Shown here: in pieces, positions 17,808-26,477 of the stretch | Layout: every line of letters starts with the position of its first letter | How positions within the stretch are numbered: position 1 is the stretch's first letter | Assembly (NCBI RefSeq): GCF_028867965.1 | Contig: NZ_JAPQNT010000001.1 | Coordinates: 310,001-374,000, forward strand | Length of the DNA: 64,000 nt | Direction: 5' to 3' | Origin: Flavobacterium sp. SUN046 | Lineage (GTDB): Bacteria > Bacteroidota > Bacteroidia > Flavobacteriales > Flavobacteriaceae | The notes under the pieces: generated by a model | What the model saw: only the letters and a program-made list of their open reading frames with translations | Databases searched by the model: none | What the model was told of the DNA's origin: nothing | Translations under genes and position numbers: made by a program

Positions 17808-18893
17808 ATGAGCATTACAAAACACAATTGGACTAAAGAAGAAATTATAGCCATTTACAACAAACCATTAATGGATTTGATGTATGAAGCAGCAACAATT
17901 CATAGAGAACAACATGACCCTAATGTAGTTCAAGTTTCTACCTTATTATCAATAAAAACTGGTGGTTGCCCTGAAGATTGCGGCTATTGTCCGCAAGCCG
18001 CTCGTTATCATACAGGCGTTGAAGGAAACGATTTAATGTCGGTTAGCCAAGTTAAAGCACAAGCATTAAGAGCCAAATCTAATGGTTCATCACGTGTATG
18101 CATGGGAGCTGCATGGAGAAATGTTAAAGACGGACCAGAATTTGATCAAGTATTAGAAATGGTTCGTACCATTAATAAATTGGAAATGGAAGTGTGTTGT
18201 ACTCTTGGCATGCTTACCGAAAATCAAGCACAACGTTTAGCCGAAGCTGGACTTTATGCTTATAACCATAATCTAGATACTTCAGAAGAATATTATAAAG
18301 AAGTAATTTCAACGCGCGGATTTGAAGACAGACTACAAACTATTGATAATGTTCGTAAAACAAATGTAACGGTTTGCAGTGGTGGAATTATCGGAATGGG
18401 TGAAAGTATAGAAGACCGAGCCGGAATGTTAGTAGCACTTTCTACTTTAAATCCTCAGCCAGAATCGGTGCCAATTAATGCATTAGTAGCTGTTGAAGGA
18501 ACTCCGATGGAAAATGAAAAACCAGTTGAAATTTGGGAAATGATAAGAATGGTTGCAACAACTAGAATTATTATGCCCGAAACTCAAGTACGTCTTTCTG
18601 CTGGCAGAACAGAAATGTCTCGTGAAGGTCAAGCCATGTGTTTCTTTGCTGGTGCAAATTCTATATTCGCTGGAGATAAATTACTTACAACTCCAAATCC
18701 AGATGTAAATGAAGACATGAAAATGTTTGAAACTTTAGGATTAAAAGCACAGAAGCCATTTATTAAATTAATGCAACCAAAAACCGTTGAAGCAGAAGAT
18801 TCTGAATTCCTATCGTTGGGCGAAAAACCAAGATGGACAAGACCAGAACATAAAATAGAACGAAATTTAGAAGCGTCTATTAAAGGAAAATAA
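17808..18893 (+). CDS. bioB: Biotin synthase
   Basis: This 361-residue radical SAM enzyme converts dethiobiotin to biotin. The 4Fe-4S/SAM motif CPEDCGYC lies at about residues 49-56. CMGAAWR, YNHNLDTSEEYY and AGRTEMSREGQAMCFFAGANSIF are the other signature blocks, the last contributing the arginine ligand of the 2Fe-2S cluster. Length and motifs are complete. It has its own promoter and terminator and is separate from the other biotin genes, which start about 6 kb downstream on the opposite strand. Confidence 0.97.
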   Translation: MSITKHNWTKEEIIAIYNKPLMDLMYEAATIHREQHDPNVVQVSTLLSIKTGGCPEDCGYCPQAARYHTGVEGNDLMSVSQVKAQALRAKSNGSSRVCMGAAWRNVKDGPEFDQVLEMVRTINKLEMEVCCTLGMLTENQAQRLAEAGLYAYNHNLDTSEEYYKEVISTRGFEDRLQTIDNVRKTNVTVCSGGIIGMGESIEDRAGMLVALSTLNPQPESVPINALVAVEGTPMENEKPVEIWEMIRMVATTRIIMPETQVRLSAGRTEMSREGQAMCFFAGANSIFAGDKLLTTPNPDVNEDMKMFETLGLKAQKPFIKLMQPKTVEAEDSEFLSLGEKPRWTRPEHKIERNLEASIKGK

Positions 18894-18908
18894 TCGTTTA
18901 TTTATAAA

Positions 18909-18946
18909 AAAATGTCCCAACCTTAACAATAAGATTGGGACATTTT
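18909..18946. terminator. Bidirectional terminator between bioB and the large T9SS gene
   Basis: AAAATGTCCCAA pairs with TTGGGACATTTT around a 14-base loop. It lies between two convergent stops (18893 and 18966). Confidence 0.88.
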
Positions 18947-18965
18947 ATTTGAATTAAATTTCCTC

Positions 18966-21900
18966 TTATAAAATAATTTTTCTTGTAACTATTGTATCGT
19001 TTTCTAATTTTATCTTTACAATAAGCGCCTGATTTTTAGCAGAAATATTGTTGAAAATAATTTCGTTTTCACTCACATTTTCTTTCTTAACTATTTCTCT
19101 CCCAAGCAAATCATATATACTAACTGAAGTCATTTTCTCATAAGCCGACTTAATTGAAACTTGCGCATTATTTGTAGCAACAACAACATTATTTTCAATT
19201 AAACTAGAGTTATTAGTTGACAAAGCCGTATTAGTATATCTTATTATAAATCTGTCATTAAAAGTTCCAATAACTGATGTGAAAACATAAGGTGTTTGTT
19301 TTAAATTGTGAATTACATTCAATAATTTATCTTCTAAAAAAATGTCTTGATTTTGTAAAAACAAACCATCAACAGCATTTATAGCAATTGTATGAGTTCC
19401 ACTTTGAACAATATTTATACCCATTGGAACTAAATCATTATCATTAAATGGCAATGGTCTACCTTGAATAGCGTATGGCTTATTATCTATTAAAGAAAAC
19501 AAACTAACCTCAGATTTTGGTCGTGTAAAACAATCATAAAGGTTGTCTTTTCCTAGTGTTGCATTGGTAGCATAGCCCAATAAATTTCTATCTAATTGAC
19601 CTGAATTGTTGTTGAAAATATCCAACCATATACGGTGTCTTTCTTCTGGTTGTTGTACTAAATTGTTAGAATGTCTAAAAAAGTCTGCATTATTATAAAA
19701 TCCTTTAGAAGCATCTGTTCGCAAATCGTTATTAAAAGTAATTGTATTTCCTGACGGATTTGGCACACCCGAAGAAAGTTCATCACTCATATTAATCATA
19801 AAACCTTGACCCGATCCTATTTTTCCGCCAGTAAATAATGTAGGCTCTGATGATCCCATAGCATTAAACTTTATGTAATCATTTGAAGTATAATTGTAAG
19901 TACACGTATTATAAAACGGACTAATATTAGAAGTCGGATCGATTCCATGTTTCCAAACCCAAATTGCACCTACTATTTTAACATTATTGGTAGCTGTATT
20001 CAAATTTATGAATTCCATAGCATCAATTGCAGATGGATACGGATTTCCAACTAAATTCCAATTGTCATCGAAAGCAGTTGTAAGAAGATTATTAGCGTCA
20101 ACTGGATCAGCATCATAATCAACTCCTGTATAATTTCCTCTGTAAATTGGATATGTAAACTGACCATTATTAGGTTGTCCTGTAAACGTGGTTGTTAAGG
20201 CCGTTGGAGTTGATGCGCCGTTACTTGCACGAGCAATATAACCTCTACCTTTAGTCATTGTAGCAGTCGAAGGAGTATTCCAATTACCTATAGTACCATT
20301 AGCATTTGGATTTAATGTATTCCACTCATAACGATAGTTTGTAGGAATTGAACTTACTGAAAAACCTGCAGTTGGTGCACTCCAATAAACATAATCAAGA
20401 TTTTTAACTTGTGCTGTTCTTTTTACCTGAAATTTTGTTCCTGTAAAAGTTCCTGTATTCAAATCGGTTTCATCTACTTGAATGAATTGACCGTTATTTT
20501 CAATGGTTAAATCTGCATTATGAATTAACTTTTTGTAATTAGTTATATAATTATTAGGAGCAATTCTAATAACTTTACCAGTATTAGTTGTTAAATCTCC
20601 TTGAGCAACTAAACTATTGGATATTGAAGTGTCAAAGTCATTATCTAAAACTACATTATAAAAAAGTTCGGTACCAACTGGAGAAACATTGTTTATTATT
20701 TGAGGTGTTGTTCCTTTAAAATAAACTGTACTTTCTCCTTGTTTGAAATAAGTTTCATCTAAACTATTGGTCCAATTTCCATAAAGATACAATTGTCCGT
20801 CAGGAGTTCCTGTTGTTCCATCGCTCATGTCTAGAATTCCTGTTGAACTAATTGAGAGATTGCCATAAACTTCTAATTTGTTTAAAGGGCTGGCTGAAAT
20901 ATTTACTGATCTTCCAGTAATTGATAAATTTTTACATTGTGCTAAATCACTATAAAAATCAGAGTAGGTAGCGGTGTAATTTACAATTGCATTATTAGTT
21001 GCGGCAGCATTTACAATTACATCAATGGTATTATCAGGAACCGTTAAACTTTCCCAGTTTGCACAATTGAACCAATTGGTATCACTATCACCAATCCATT
21101 GTCCACCAGGATTTCCAGCTCCAATAAGATACGTTTTTCCAGCTCTGATTGAAGCACTGCTTGTAGCATCAATAGTATATCTTGCAGTTCCAATTACCCA
21201 ATTAGTACTAACATTAGCAACGGCTTTAATAATATTTCTTACCGATGTTAATCCGTGTTGTGCACTATTTATATAATAACCACTGATTGTGTTGGATATA
21301 GCACTTTCGATATTAAAACATGTTAATTCGGCTGGTAACCTTGATTGTCTGTTGCTTCCGCCGCCAACTACACCACTACAAGCCGATGTTAATGGCACCC
21401 ATCCTGTTTTTATTGTAAATCCGTGAAGTAATCTTCCTGCTAAATAATAGTTAGATTGATTTGCATCTATAGTACCATCTGAAATAAAATTCCCTTGCAA
21501 TAAATATATCTGTTCTCCATCACCATTTGCAGTCGTAATATTTGGTGCACCGCTAGATGTAAATGGTTGAGCAAATGTAAAATCTGTAGTACGATCAGTA
21601 ACTGTAGTGCCAGTTATAACCCCAGCATAACCAAACACATTAGATGCGTTTGTATTCAATACTAATACTGAACCTGCTGTAATATTTCCTGGACCATTAT
21701 ACGTAAAAACTGTAACGCCAGGCGCTTGACTTGGATCATTTCCGGGACCGCCCCATTCATCTGTTCTAACATTAGCTGCTGCTCCAGCTTCATATCTTGA
21801 ATTGGCAATTGAAAAGCTACTTCCTGGAACTATATCTACCATTGTTGCAACCATATATTGGTCATTTGGTCCACTACCAAGGTATTGTCCATCAAAACCA

Positions 21901-24458
21901 ACAAAAAGTAATTCACCAGGTTTGAAAATTGTAGTTGTAGATGGTGTAACACTAACCTCAACTCCTGTGCTCCAATCGGTTCCTTTTCTAACAAATATTT
22001 CTATGTAATAAGTTACTCCATTTGTCAATCCGGTTATGTTAACTAAACTACTTGCTGCAAGATAAACTACTTGATTAGGAGCTGTGTATATTGAACTTGG
22101 CGAATAAGCACTTCCGTTTCCTGTAGGCACAAATGTTATTCCTGCTGCAGTTGTTACTACAGCCATAACCTCATCAAAACAGGTTGAAGAAGGATTTGTC
22201 CATGAAATTGTTCCTGTTGTATTACCAGCTACAGATAAAGGAGCTGTAACATTAGGCAATCCAATAGTTTGAGTTGTTGTGGTAACTGTAGAATACAATG
22301 TACTGCCACCATTATTTTTATAAGCATATAAATTAAACTCGTAATTCACGCCTGCTGTTAATCCTGTTACAGTTACTGTAGAAATAGCACCAGACCCAGC
22401 TATAATTCCAGCTCCAGTTCCGATATACAAAACTCTTGAAGTTGTTGCGCCATAGGTTGGAGCCAATGAATAATCTAAATTAAAAGCTTGAGATGATGCA
22501 ACAATTGAAGTTACTGCATTAGGAGAAGCTCCGGCTCTAACTACCAATAAATAGCCATCAAGAGTTCCGGTTGCTGGCGGAGTCCAATTCAAAACCTGAG
22601 TGGTATTGCTCGTGCAACCTTTGGTGAAAGTTGCAGGAACATTAGGTGCCGACTGTGAAATAGTTTGTAGACCTCCAGATGTTGTAGTACCTGATTTTGT
22701 TCCAGATGAAAAAATTAAATTACCATTTACTATAGCATTTAATCCGATAATGTTTCCTACTCCAGCACCTGCAGCGATATCAGCAGTTATAAAAATATAT
22801 CCTGTTGTTCCAACGGTAATTATTTGAGGAATAAAACTTGGAAATACTTGCAGTCCAGGACCTAATGTTAATGTTTTTGTGCTTAAAGTAGCATCAGCAA
22901 TATCCAAAACATTATCTACCGAATAGCGTACTTTTAAATTTACCAGATCACTTGCAGCATAAGTTCCACTTCCAGAGTTAGTAGTTGCAGTAACTCCTTG
23001 AAGGGTAGTATTTGCTGTCGCTACAGAAAGTTGAAATTTATGTAATATTAAATTTGTTGTTCCTTGTGGTACATTAGAGGCACTAATTTGAGTTCCATTG
23101 TTTGCCAAAGTTATAAAAGGAGTTCCAGGAGTAGTTGTTGAAGTACATGTTGGAATTATGGCTGCTGTTCTGTAATTGTAAGTTCCTCCAATTGCAGAAT
23201 TTTGTTTGAAAGGAATCAATGAAAAATAATAAGTTGTAGAACTATTTAATCCTGATGCTACATAACTTGTTGCGGTTCCTAAACTGTTAGTATAGCCAAC
23301 AACTGTTGCGTCTCCAAAAACAGTTCCTGCGGCATAAACTCCACCATCAATTGGAACTCCTGTTGGTGCAGACCCAATTTTAGACAAAATAACATAACCA
23401 TCTCCTCCAAGAGTATTTGCAGCTGAACAGGTTAATGTTACTGAAGAAGAGGTTGTTGCAGTGTTACAAGCTAATGCCGAATGAGCTGTTGGCTCAACAG
23501 AAAGCGTATAAAAATCAACTGTTATTGGAGCAGTTGTATTGTAACAATCAACTGCGTTGTACGAATAAATTGTAGCCGTGTATTGTGTTTCAGCCAATAA
23601 ACCGCTTACATTAATTGTGGTTCCAGAACCTAAATAAACTACTCTATTATTGGTGTCAATTTGTCCTGCAGTAGCATAATTTACATTTGCTAAATAAGAT
23701 GTTCCGGGTGTAGGGTCAAGAATTGGGGAAATTGTTGGACGAATAACAACCATCGAACCTGATGTTGAAGCTCCATTTGTCCAAGAAATAGTTGCTCCAT
23801 TTACAGATGGATTAGTAAATGAAATAGCTGAGGCTTGATTTAACGGAACAACACAAGGTCCGATTGCAGCAGTAGATCCGTTTAATTGGACATTTACTAC
23901 ATTAGATGCTGTATCAAATCCGCCAGTACCTGTAGTTCCTGTAGCTCCATAACCATATAATCTAAATGTTGTTGCAGTCGTTATTGTAGAAACTCCAGAA
24001 ATCATTAAATTATTTCCTGTAGTTTGTGAACCTACTAAGCCTGTAAAAACACCAATATTAGTTCCATATCCATCTATTGATGAACGTAGAGCGACAGAAT
24101 TTGGACCAGTTGCTGATCTATCCCACGCAAAAACCAATGAGGTTAGTGTAAAATAAAATCCAGAATTTGGAGTCACAGTAAATTGAATATAATCATTACC
24201 CGAAACTGATTCTGCTAAAGTAGTTCCTGCAGCAGTATCGCCTGCATCAAACCAATCTTGACCACCTAATCTATTTGCATTAGCGATTGGCGTAACACCA
24301 GCACCTAAAACCAAATTGGAAACAGTTAAATTGGCGTCGTTTAACGAACTTGATTTTGAGGTCTCAGTACCTAAATTCCCAAATGTATTCCATTGTAATA
24401 ATTGTGAGTACGAATTCAACCCAATAAATAGCGTTACTAACAGTATTTTTATTCTCAT
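18966..24458 (-). CDS. Large T9SS-exported surface protein with fibronectin III-like repeats
   Basis: The 1830-residue protein starts with a signal peptide ending near NSYSQ. It carries several fibronectin III-like modules (about residues 200-850, each with 'Y.f.lyayn' strands). A region starting GELLFVGFDGQYLG (about 850-1080) resembles lamin-tail-like domains, followed by a beta-helix-like stretch with repeated asparagines. The C terminus (VSIYDLLGREIV then NQALIVKIKL and RKIIL) looks like the longer type C sorting domain known from flavobacterial ChiA rather than type A. No catalytic motif is visible, so an adhesin or structural role is likely. It has its own promoter at 24504-24533. Confidence 0.88.
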   Translation of the reverse strand: MRIKILLVTLFIGLNSYSQLLQWNTFGNLGTETSKSSSLNDANLTVSNLVLGAGVTPIANANRLGGQDWFDAGDTAAGTTLAESVSGNDYIQFTVTPNSGFYFTLTSLVFAWDRSATGPNSVALRSSIDGYGTNIGVFTGLVGSQTTGNNLMISGVSTITTATTFRLYGYGATGTTGTGGFDTASNVVNVQLNGSTAAIGPCVVPLNQASAISFTNPSVNGATISWTNGASTSGSMVVIRPTISPILDPTPGTSYLANVNYATAGQIDTNNRVVYLGSGTTINVSGLLAETQYTATIYSYNAVDCYNTTAPITVDFYTLSVEPTAHSALACNTATTSSSVTLTCSAANTLGGDGYVILSKIGSAPTGVPIDGGVYAAGTVFGDATVVGYTNSLGTATSYVASGLNSSTTYYFSLIPFKQNSAIGGTYNYRTAAIIPTCTSTTTPGTPFITLANNGTQISASNVPQGTTNLILHKFQLSVATANTTLQGVTATTNSGSGTYAASDLVNLKVRYSVDNVLDIADATLSTKTLTLGPGLQVFPSFIPQIITVGTTGYIFITADIAAGAGVGNIIGLNAIVNGNLIFSSGTKSGTTTSGGLQTISQSAPNVPATFTKGCTSNTTQVLNWTPPATGTLDGYLLVVRAGASPNAVTSIVASSQAFNLDYSLAPTYGATTSRVLYIGTGAGIIAGSGAISTVTVTGLTAGVNYEFNLYAYKNNGGSTLYSTVTTTTQTIGLPNVTAPLSVAGNTTGTISWTNPSSTCFDEVMAVVTTAAGITFVPTGNGSAYSPSSIYTAPNQVVYLAASSLVNITGLTNGVTYYIEIFVRKGTDWSTGVEVSVTPSTTTIFKPGELLFVGFDGQYLGSGPNDQYMVATMVDIVPGSSFSIANSRYEAGAAANVRTDEWGGPGNDPSQAPGVTVFTYNGPGNITAGSVLVLNTNASNVFGYAGVITGTTVTDRTTDFTFAQPFTSSGAPNITTANGDGEQIYLLQGNFISDGTIDANQSNYYLAGRLLHGFTIKTGWVPLTSACSGVVGGGSNRQSRLPAELTCFNIESAISNTISGYYINSAQHGLTSVRNIIKAVANVSTNWVIGTARYTIDATSSASIRAGKTYLIGAGNPGGQWIGDSDTNWFNCANWESLTVPDNTIDVIVNAAATNNAIVNYTATYSDFYSDLAQCKNLSITGRSVNISASPLNKLEVYGNLSISSTGILDMSDGTTGTPDGQLYLYGNWTNSLDETYFKQGESTVYFKGTTPQIINNVSPVGTELFYNVVLDNDFDTSISNSLVAQGDLTTNTGKVIRIAPNNYITNYKKLIHNADLTIENNGQFIQVDETDLNTGTFTGTKFQVKRTAQVKNLDYVYWSAPTAGFSVSSIPTNYRYEWNTLNPNANGTIGNWNTPSTATMTKGRGYIARASNGASTPTALTTTFTGQPNNGQFTYPIYRGNYTGVDYDADPVDANNLLTTAFDDNWNLVGNPYPSAIDAMEFINLNTATNNVKIVGAIWVWKHGIDPTSNISPFYNTCTYNYTSNDYIKFNAMGSSEPTLFTGGKIGSGQGFMINMSDELSSGVPNPSGNTITFNNDLRTDASKGFYNNADFFRHSNNLVQQPEERHRIWLDIFNNNSGQLDRNLLGYATNATLGKDNLYDCFTRPKSEVSLFSLIDNKPYAIQGRPLPFNDNDLVPMGINIVQSGTHTIAINAVDGLFLQNQDIFLEDKLLNVIHNLKQTPYVFTSVIGTFNDRFIIRYTNTALSTNNSSLIENNVVVATNNAQVSIKSAYEKMTSVSIYDLLGREIVKKENVSENEIIFNNISAKNQALIVKIKLENDTIVTRKIIL

Positions 24459-24503
24459 TTTCGAATTAGTTTTTTATTAAAATATTAAAACAATTTGGGA
24501 CTA

Positions 24504-24533
24504 CAAAATTACGCCTAATTTACATTATTTCAA
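24504..24533 (-). promoter_or_regulatory. Promoter of the large T9SS gene
   Basis: On the minus strand TTG (24531-24533) lies 19 bases before TAATTTTG (24504-24511). The -33 element abuts the recX -7 element on the other strand. Confidence 0.68.
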
Positions 24534-24541
24534 TACTTTTG
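24534..24541 (+). promoter_or_regulatory. -7 element of recX
   Basis: TACTTTTG matches the consensus and is directly adjacent to the -33 TTG of the divergent T9SS gene, so the two promoters touch back to back. Confidence 0.6.
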
Positions 24542-24583
24542 CGTTATTAAATTATTAACAATAACTAGTGTAGAAATATCATT

Positions 24584-25057
24584 TTGAGCTCAAAATCAAT
24601 TAGTTCCGTAGTAGAAGTTGTACAAAAGATGGAGTGGTATTGTTCCTATCAAGAACGCTGTCACGTTGAAGTACAACAAAAGCTCTTTAATTACCCAATT
24701 TCTAGTAAAGATAAGGACGAAGTTATTGTGCATTTAATTCACAACAATTTCTTAAATGAAGAACGATTTGCTAATTTATTTTGCGTAAGTAAATTCCACC
24801 AAAAAAAATGGGGTAAAATTCGAATTAAAAATGAATTAAAAGCAAGAAAAATTTCCGATTATTTAATAAATAAAGCCTTGAAAGAGATTTCTAACGAAGA
24901 ATATTTTGAAACTTTTGATACACTTTCTGAAAAAAATTGGGAATCAATTTCTGAAAAAAATATACTAAAAAAAAGAAAGAAATTTTGCGATTATTTACTA
25001 CGCAAAGGCTGGGAAAGCGAGATGGTTTATGGAAAAATGAAGGAACTTGAAAAATAG
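24584..25057 (+). CDS. recX: RecX family regulatory protein
   Basis: This 157-residue, lysine-rich, all-helical protein has the three-helix RecX repeats (MEWYCSYQERCHVEVQQKL, LIHNNFLNEERFANLFC, KKWGKIRIKNELKARKIS). RecX binds and inhibits RecA filaments. Translation seems to begin at TTG (24584); the next ATG would remove part of the first RecX repeat. RecA is not nearby. The gap after its stop is filled by a 7-bp-phased repeat. Confidence 0.9.
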   Translation: MSSKSISSVVEVVQKMEWYCSYQERCHVEVQQKLFNYPISSKDKDEVIVHLIHNNFLNEERFANLFCVSKFHQKKWGKIRIKNELKARKISDYLINKALKEISNEEYFETFDTLSEKNWESISEKNILKKRKKFCDYLLRKGWESEMVYGKMKELEK

Positions 25058-25159
25058 TGATCAGTGTTCAGTGGAATTTACGGAATTTGATTTTGTTTTG
25101 ACTTTTTTTGTGTTCTTTTTGAATTTTGAATATTCAACTTGGAATTTTGAATTTTGAAG
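25058..25159. repeat. Degenerate 7-bp-phased array in the recX / ketoacyl synthase gap
   Basis: Starting at the base after recX's stop, the gap can be cut into heptads without slips: TGATCAG, TGTTCAG, TGGAATT, TACGGAA, a T-rich middle, then GAATTTT, GAATATT, CAACTTG, GAATTTT, GAATTTT, GAAG. The last five units (25121-25155) are clearly repetitive; the middle is only weakly so. It stops just before the ketoacyl synthase stop codon at 25162. Confidence 0.7.
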
Positions 25160-25161
25160 TT

Positions 25162-26403
25162 TTAGAACTCTTTCGATACTAAGATACTTACTGCATTACC
25201 GCCAAAACCAACAGCATTTATTAATACTTTTTTTATTGATTTTCGTTCTGATTGCTTTTCAGCAAATGGTACTTCAATAAATTGATTATGCTGCATCATT
25301 AAAATTGCCAATTCCATATTCAACATTCCTGATGCACCGAAAGTGTGCCCTACTTTCCATTTATTGGTAGTCAACATCGGATGATTTTTACCAAATATTT
25401 TTACAATTGCTTTATACTCCGAAGTGTCGCCTTTTAAAGTTCCTGGTGCGTGCATTACGACTGCATCAACTTCGTTTATTGATGTGTTTTGCAAAGCCAT
25501 TTTCATCGATTTTTGAAAACAATTTGCTTCATCAGAAATCGAAATATTGTGTTCAATATCATCGGTTGCGTAGCCAATTCCTTCAATATAAGCTAGAGCA
25601 TTTTGGTTTTCTCCAAGTTCCAAACAAGCTACTGATGCCGCTTCGCCAAGAACCATTGAATTTTTAGTTTTAGTCAAATCGAAAGCGCGACACGGATAAA
25701 AAAGGTCTTCGACAGGCTCAGACTGACAATTATCTTCGTTATTGTTTCTGGCTTTATTATTAGACCCATCTTGTTGAAGTACTTCTTGATTAGTTGCATA
25801 AATCTTCAAAGCATTCATTTGAGCAATCGTAAAAGCCGTTAATGGCGCTTCACTTCCACCGACTAAAAATTTAGTTGCCATTCCGGATTGTAGCCAGGCA
25901 ACCGCATTCAAAACTGCATGTAAGGCTGTAGAACAGGTTATGGAATGTGAAATTTCTGGGCCGTTATTTTTTAAATCATGCGCTACCCAAGAAGAGATAT
26001 TTCCTAAAGTTGTGGTTGGCGATGCTAAAGTGGCTGTTTTTCCTGTTTCGAGAAACTCTTTGTGGTGTTTTTCAAATAATTGTGTGGCTCCACGAGAAGA
26101 ACCTATATTGATTCCGAATTCATCACCATTTTTCCAGCCTGCATTTTTTATTGCTTGACGTGAAACCAAAATTGCCATTAAAACCGTTTCATCTAATGCT
26201 TTGTATTTGATTTCAGATTTTTTTAATTCGTCAATTTCCTTTCTAATTTCTGATGGAATTGTTGCTACAAATTGTTCTTTTCCGTTAAATTCTTGTGCTG
26301 AAATTAAAGTTTTTTCTGAAAGGTAATTGTGCCAAATAGCATCAGGATTATTTCCTAATGGTGAAATGGATGCTAATGATGTTATGGCGATTTTTTGTTT
26401 CAA
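25162..26403 (-). CDS. Beta-ketoacyl-ACP synthase (FabF/FabB-like) in the biotin cluster
   Basis: This 413-residue thiolase-fold enzyme has the full Cys-His-His triad: C157 in SITCSTALHA, H318 in VMHAPGTLKGD and H353 in KVGHTFGASG. It should condense acyl-ACP with malonyl-ACP. It follows bioA by 74 bases on the same strand, so a role in making or diverting a pimeloyl precursor is plausible but unproven. Residues about 205-236 are an extra loop not expected in FabF; it contains QSEPVEDL encoded by an inserted stem-loop repeat (25704-25724), just before the conserved YPCRAFD block. Confidence 0.9.
   Translation of the reverse strand: MKQKIAITSLASISPLGNNPDAIWHNYLSEKTLISAQEFNGKEQFVATIPSEIRKEIDELKKSEIKYKALDETVLMAILVSRQAIKNAGWKNGDEFGINIGSSRGATQLFEKHHKEFLETGKTATLASPTTTLGNISSWVAHDLKNNGPEISHSITCSTALHAVLNAVAWLQSGMATKFLVGGSEAPLTAFTIAQMNALKIYATNQEVLQQDGSNNKARNNNEDNCQSEPVEDLFYPCRAFDLTKTKNSMVLGEAASVACLELGENQNALAYIEGIGYATDDIEHNISISDEANCFQKSMKMALQNTSINEVDAVVMHAPGTLKGDTSEYKAIVKIFGKNHPMLTTNKWKVGHTFGASGMLNMELAILMMQHNQFIEVPFAEKQSERKSIKKVLINAVGFGGNAVSILVSKEF
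25704..25724. repeat. Core-conserved stem-loop repeat (copy 1), in frame in the ketoacyl synthase gene
   Basis: GGTCT and AGACT flank the 11-base loop TCGACAGGCTC, forming a short hairpin. The extended core TTCGACAGGCTCAG is identical to the copy at 29616-29636. On the coding strand it reads as Ser-Glu-Pro-Val-Glu within the gene without breaking frame. Confidence 0.85.
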
Positions 26404-26423
26404 ACTCAGGTAAAATATTTAAC

Positions 26424-26457
26424 CGCAAAGTTCGCAAAGTTTTTCGCAAAGTTCGCT
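26424..26457. repeat. CGCAAAG short repeat in the ketoacyl synthase / bioA gap
   Basis: CGCAAAG occurs three times (26424-26430, 26433-26439, 26445-26451), followed by TTCGCT, within the 74-base gap. The spacers are T-rich. No hairpin or promoter is obvious. Confidence 0.75.
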
Positions 26458-26477
26458 ATGATTTTAGGGTTTTATAT

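Noticed and set aside
21025-22827. Several plus-strand frames inside the 1830-residue gene
   Set aside because: All are shadows of one continuous coding sequence with a signal peptide and sorting domain.
25407-26158. Plus-strand frames inside the ketoacyl synthase gene
   Set aside because: They oppose a gene with an intact catalytic triad and lack independent promoters.
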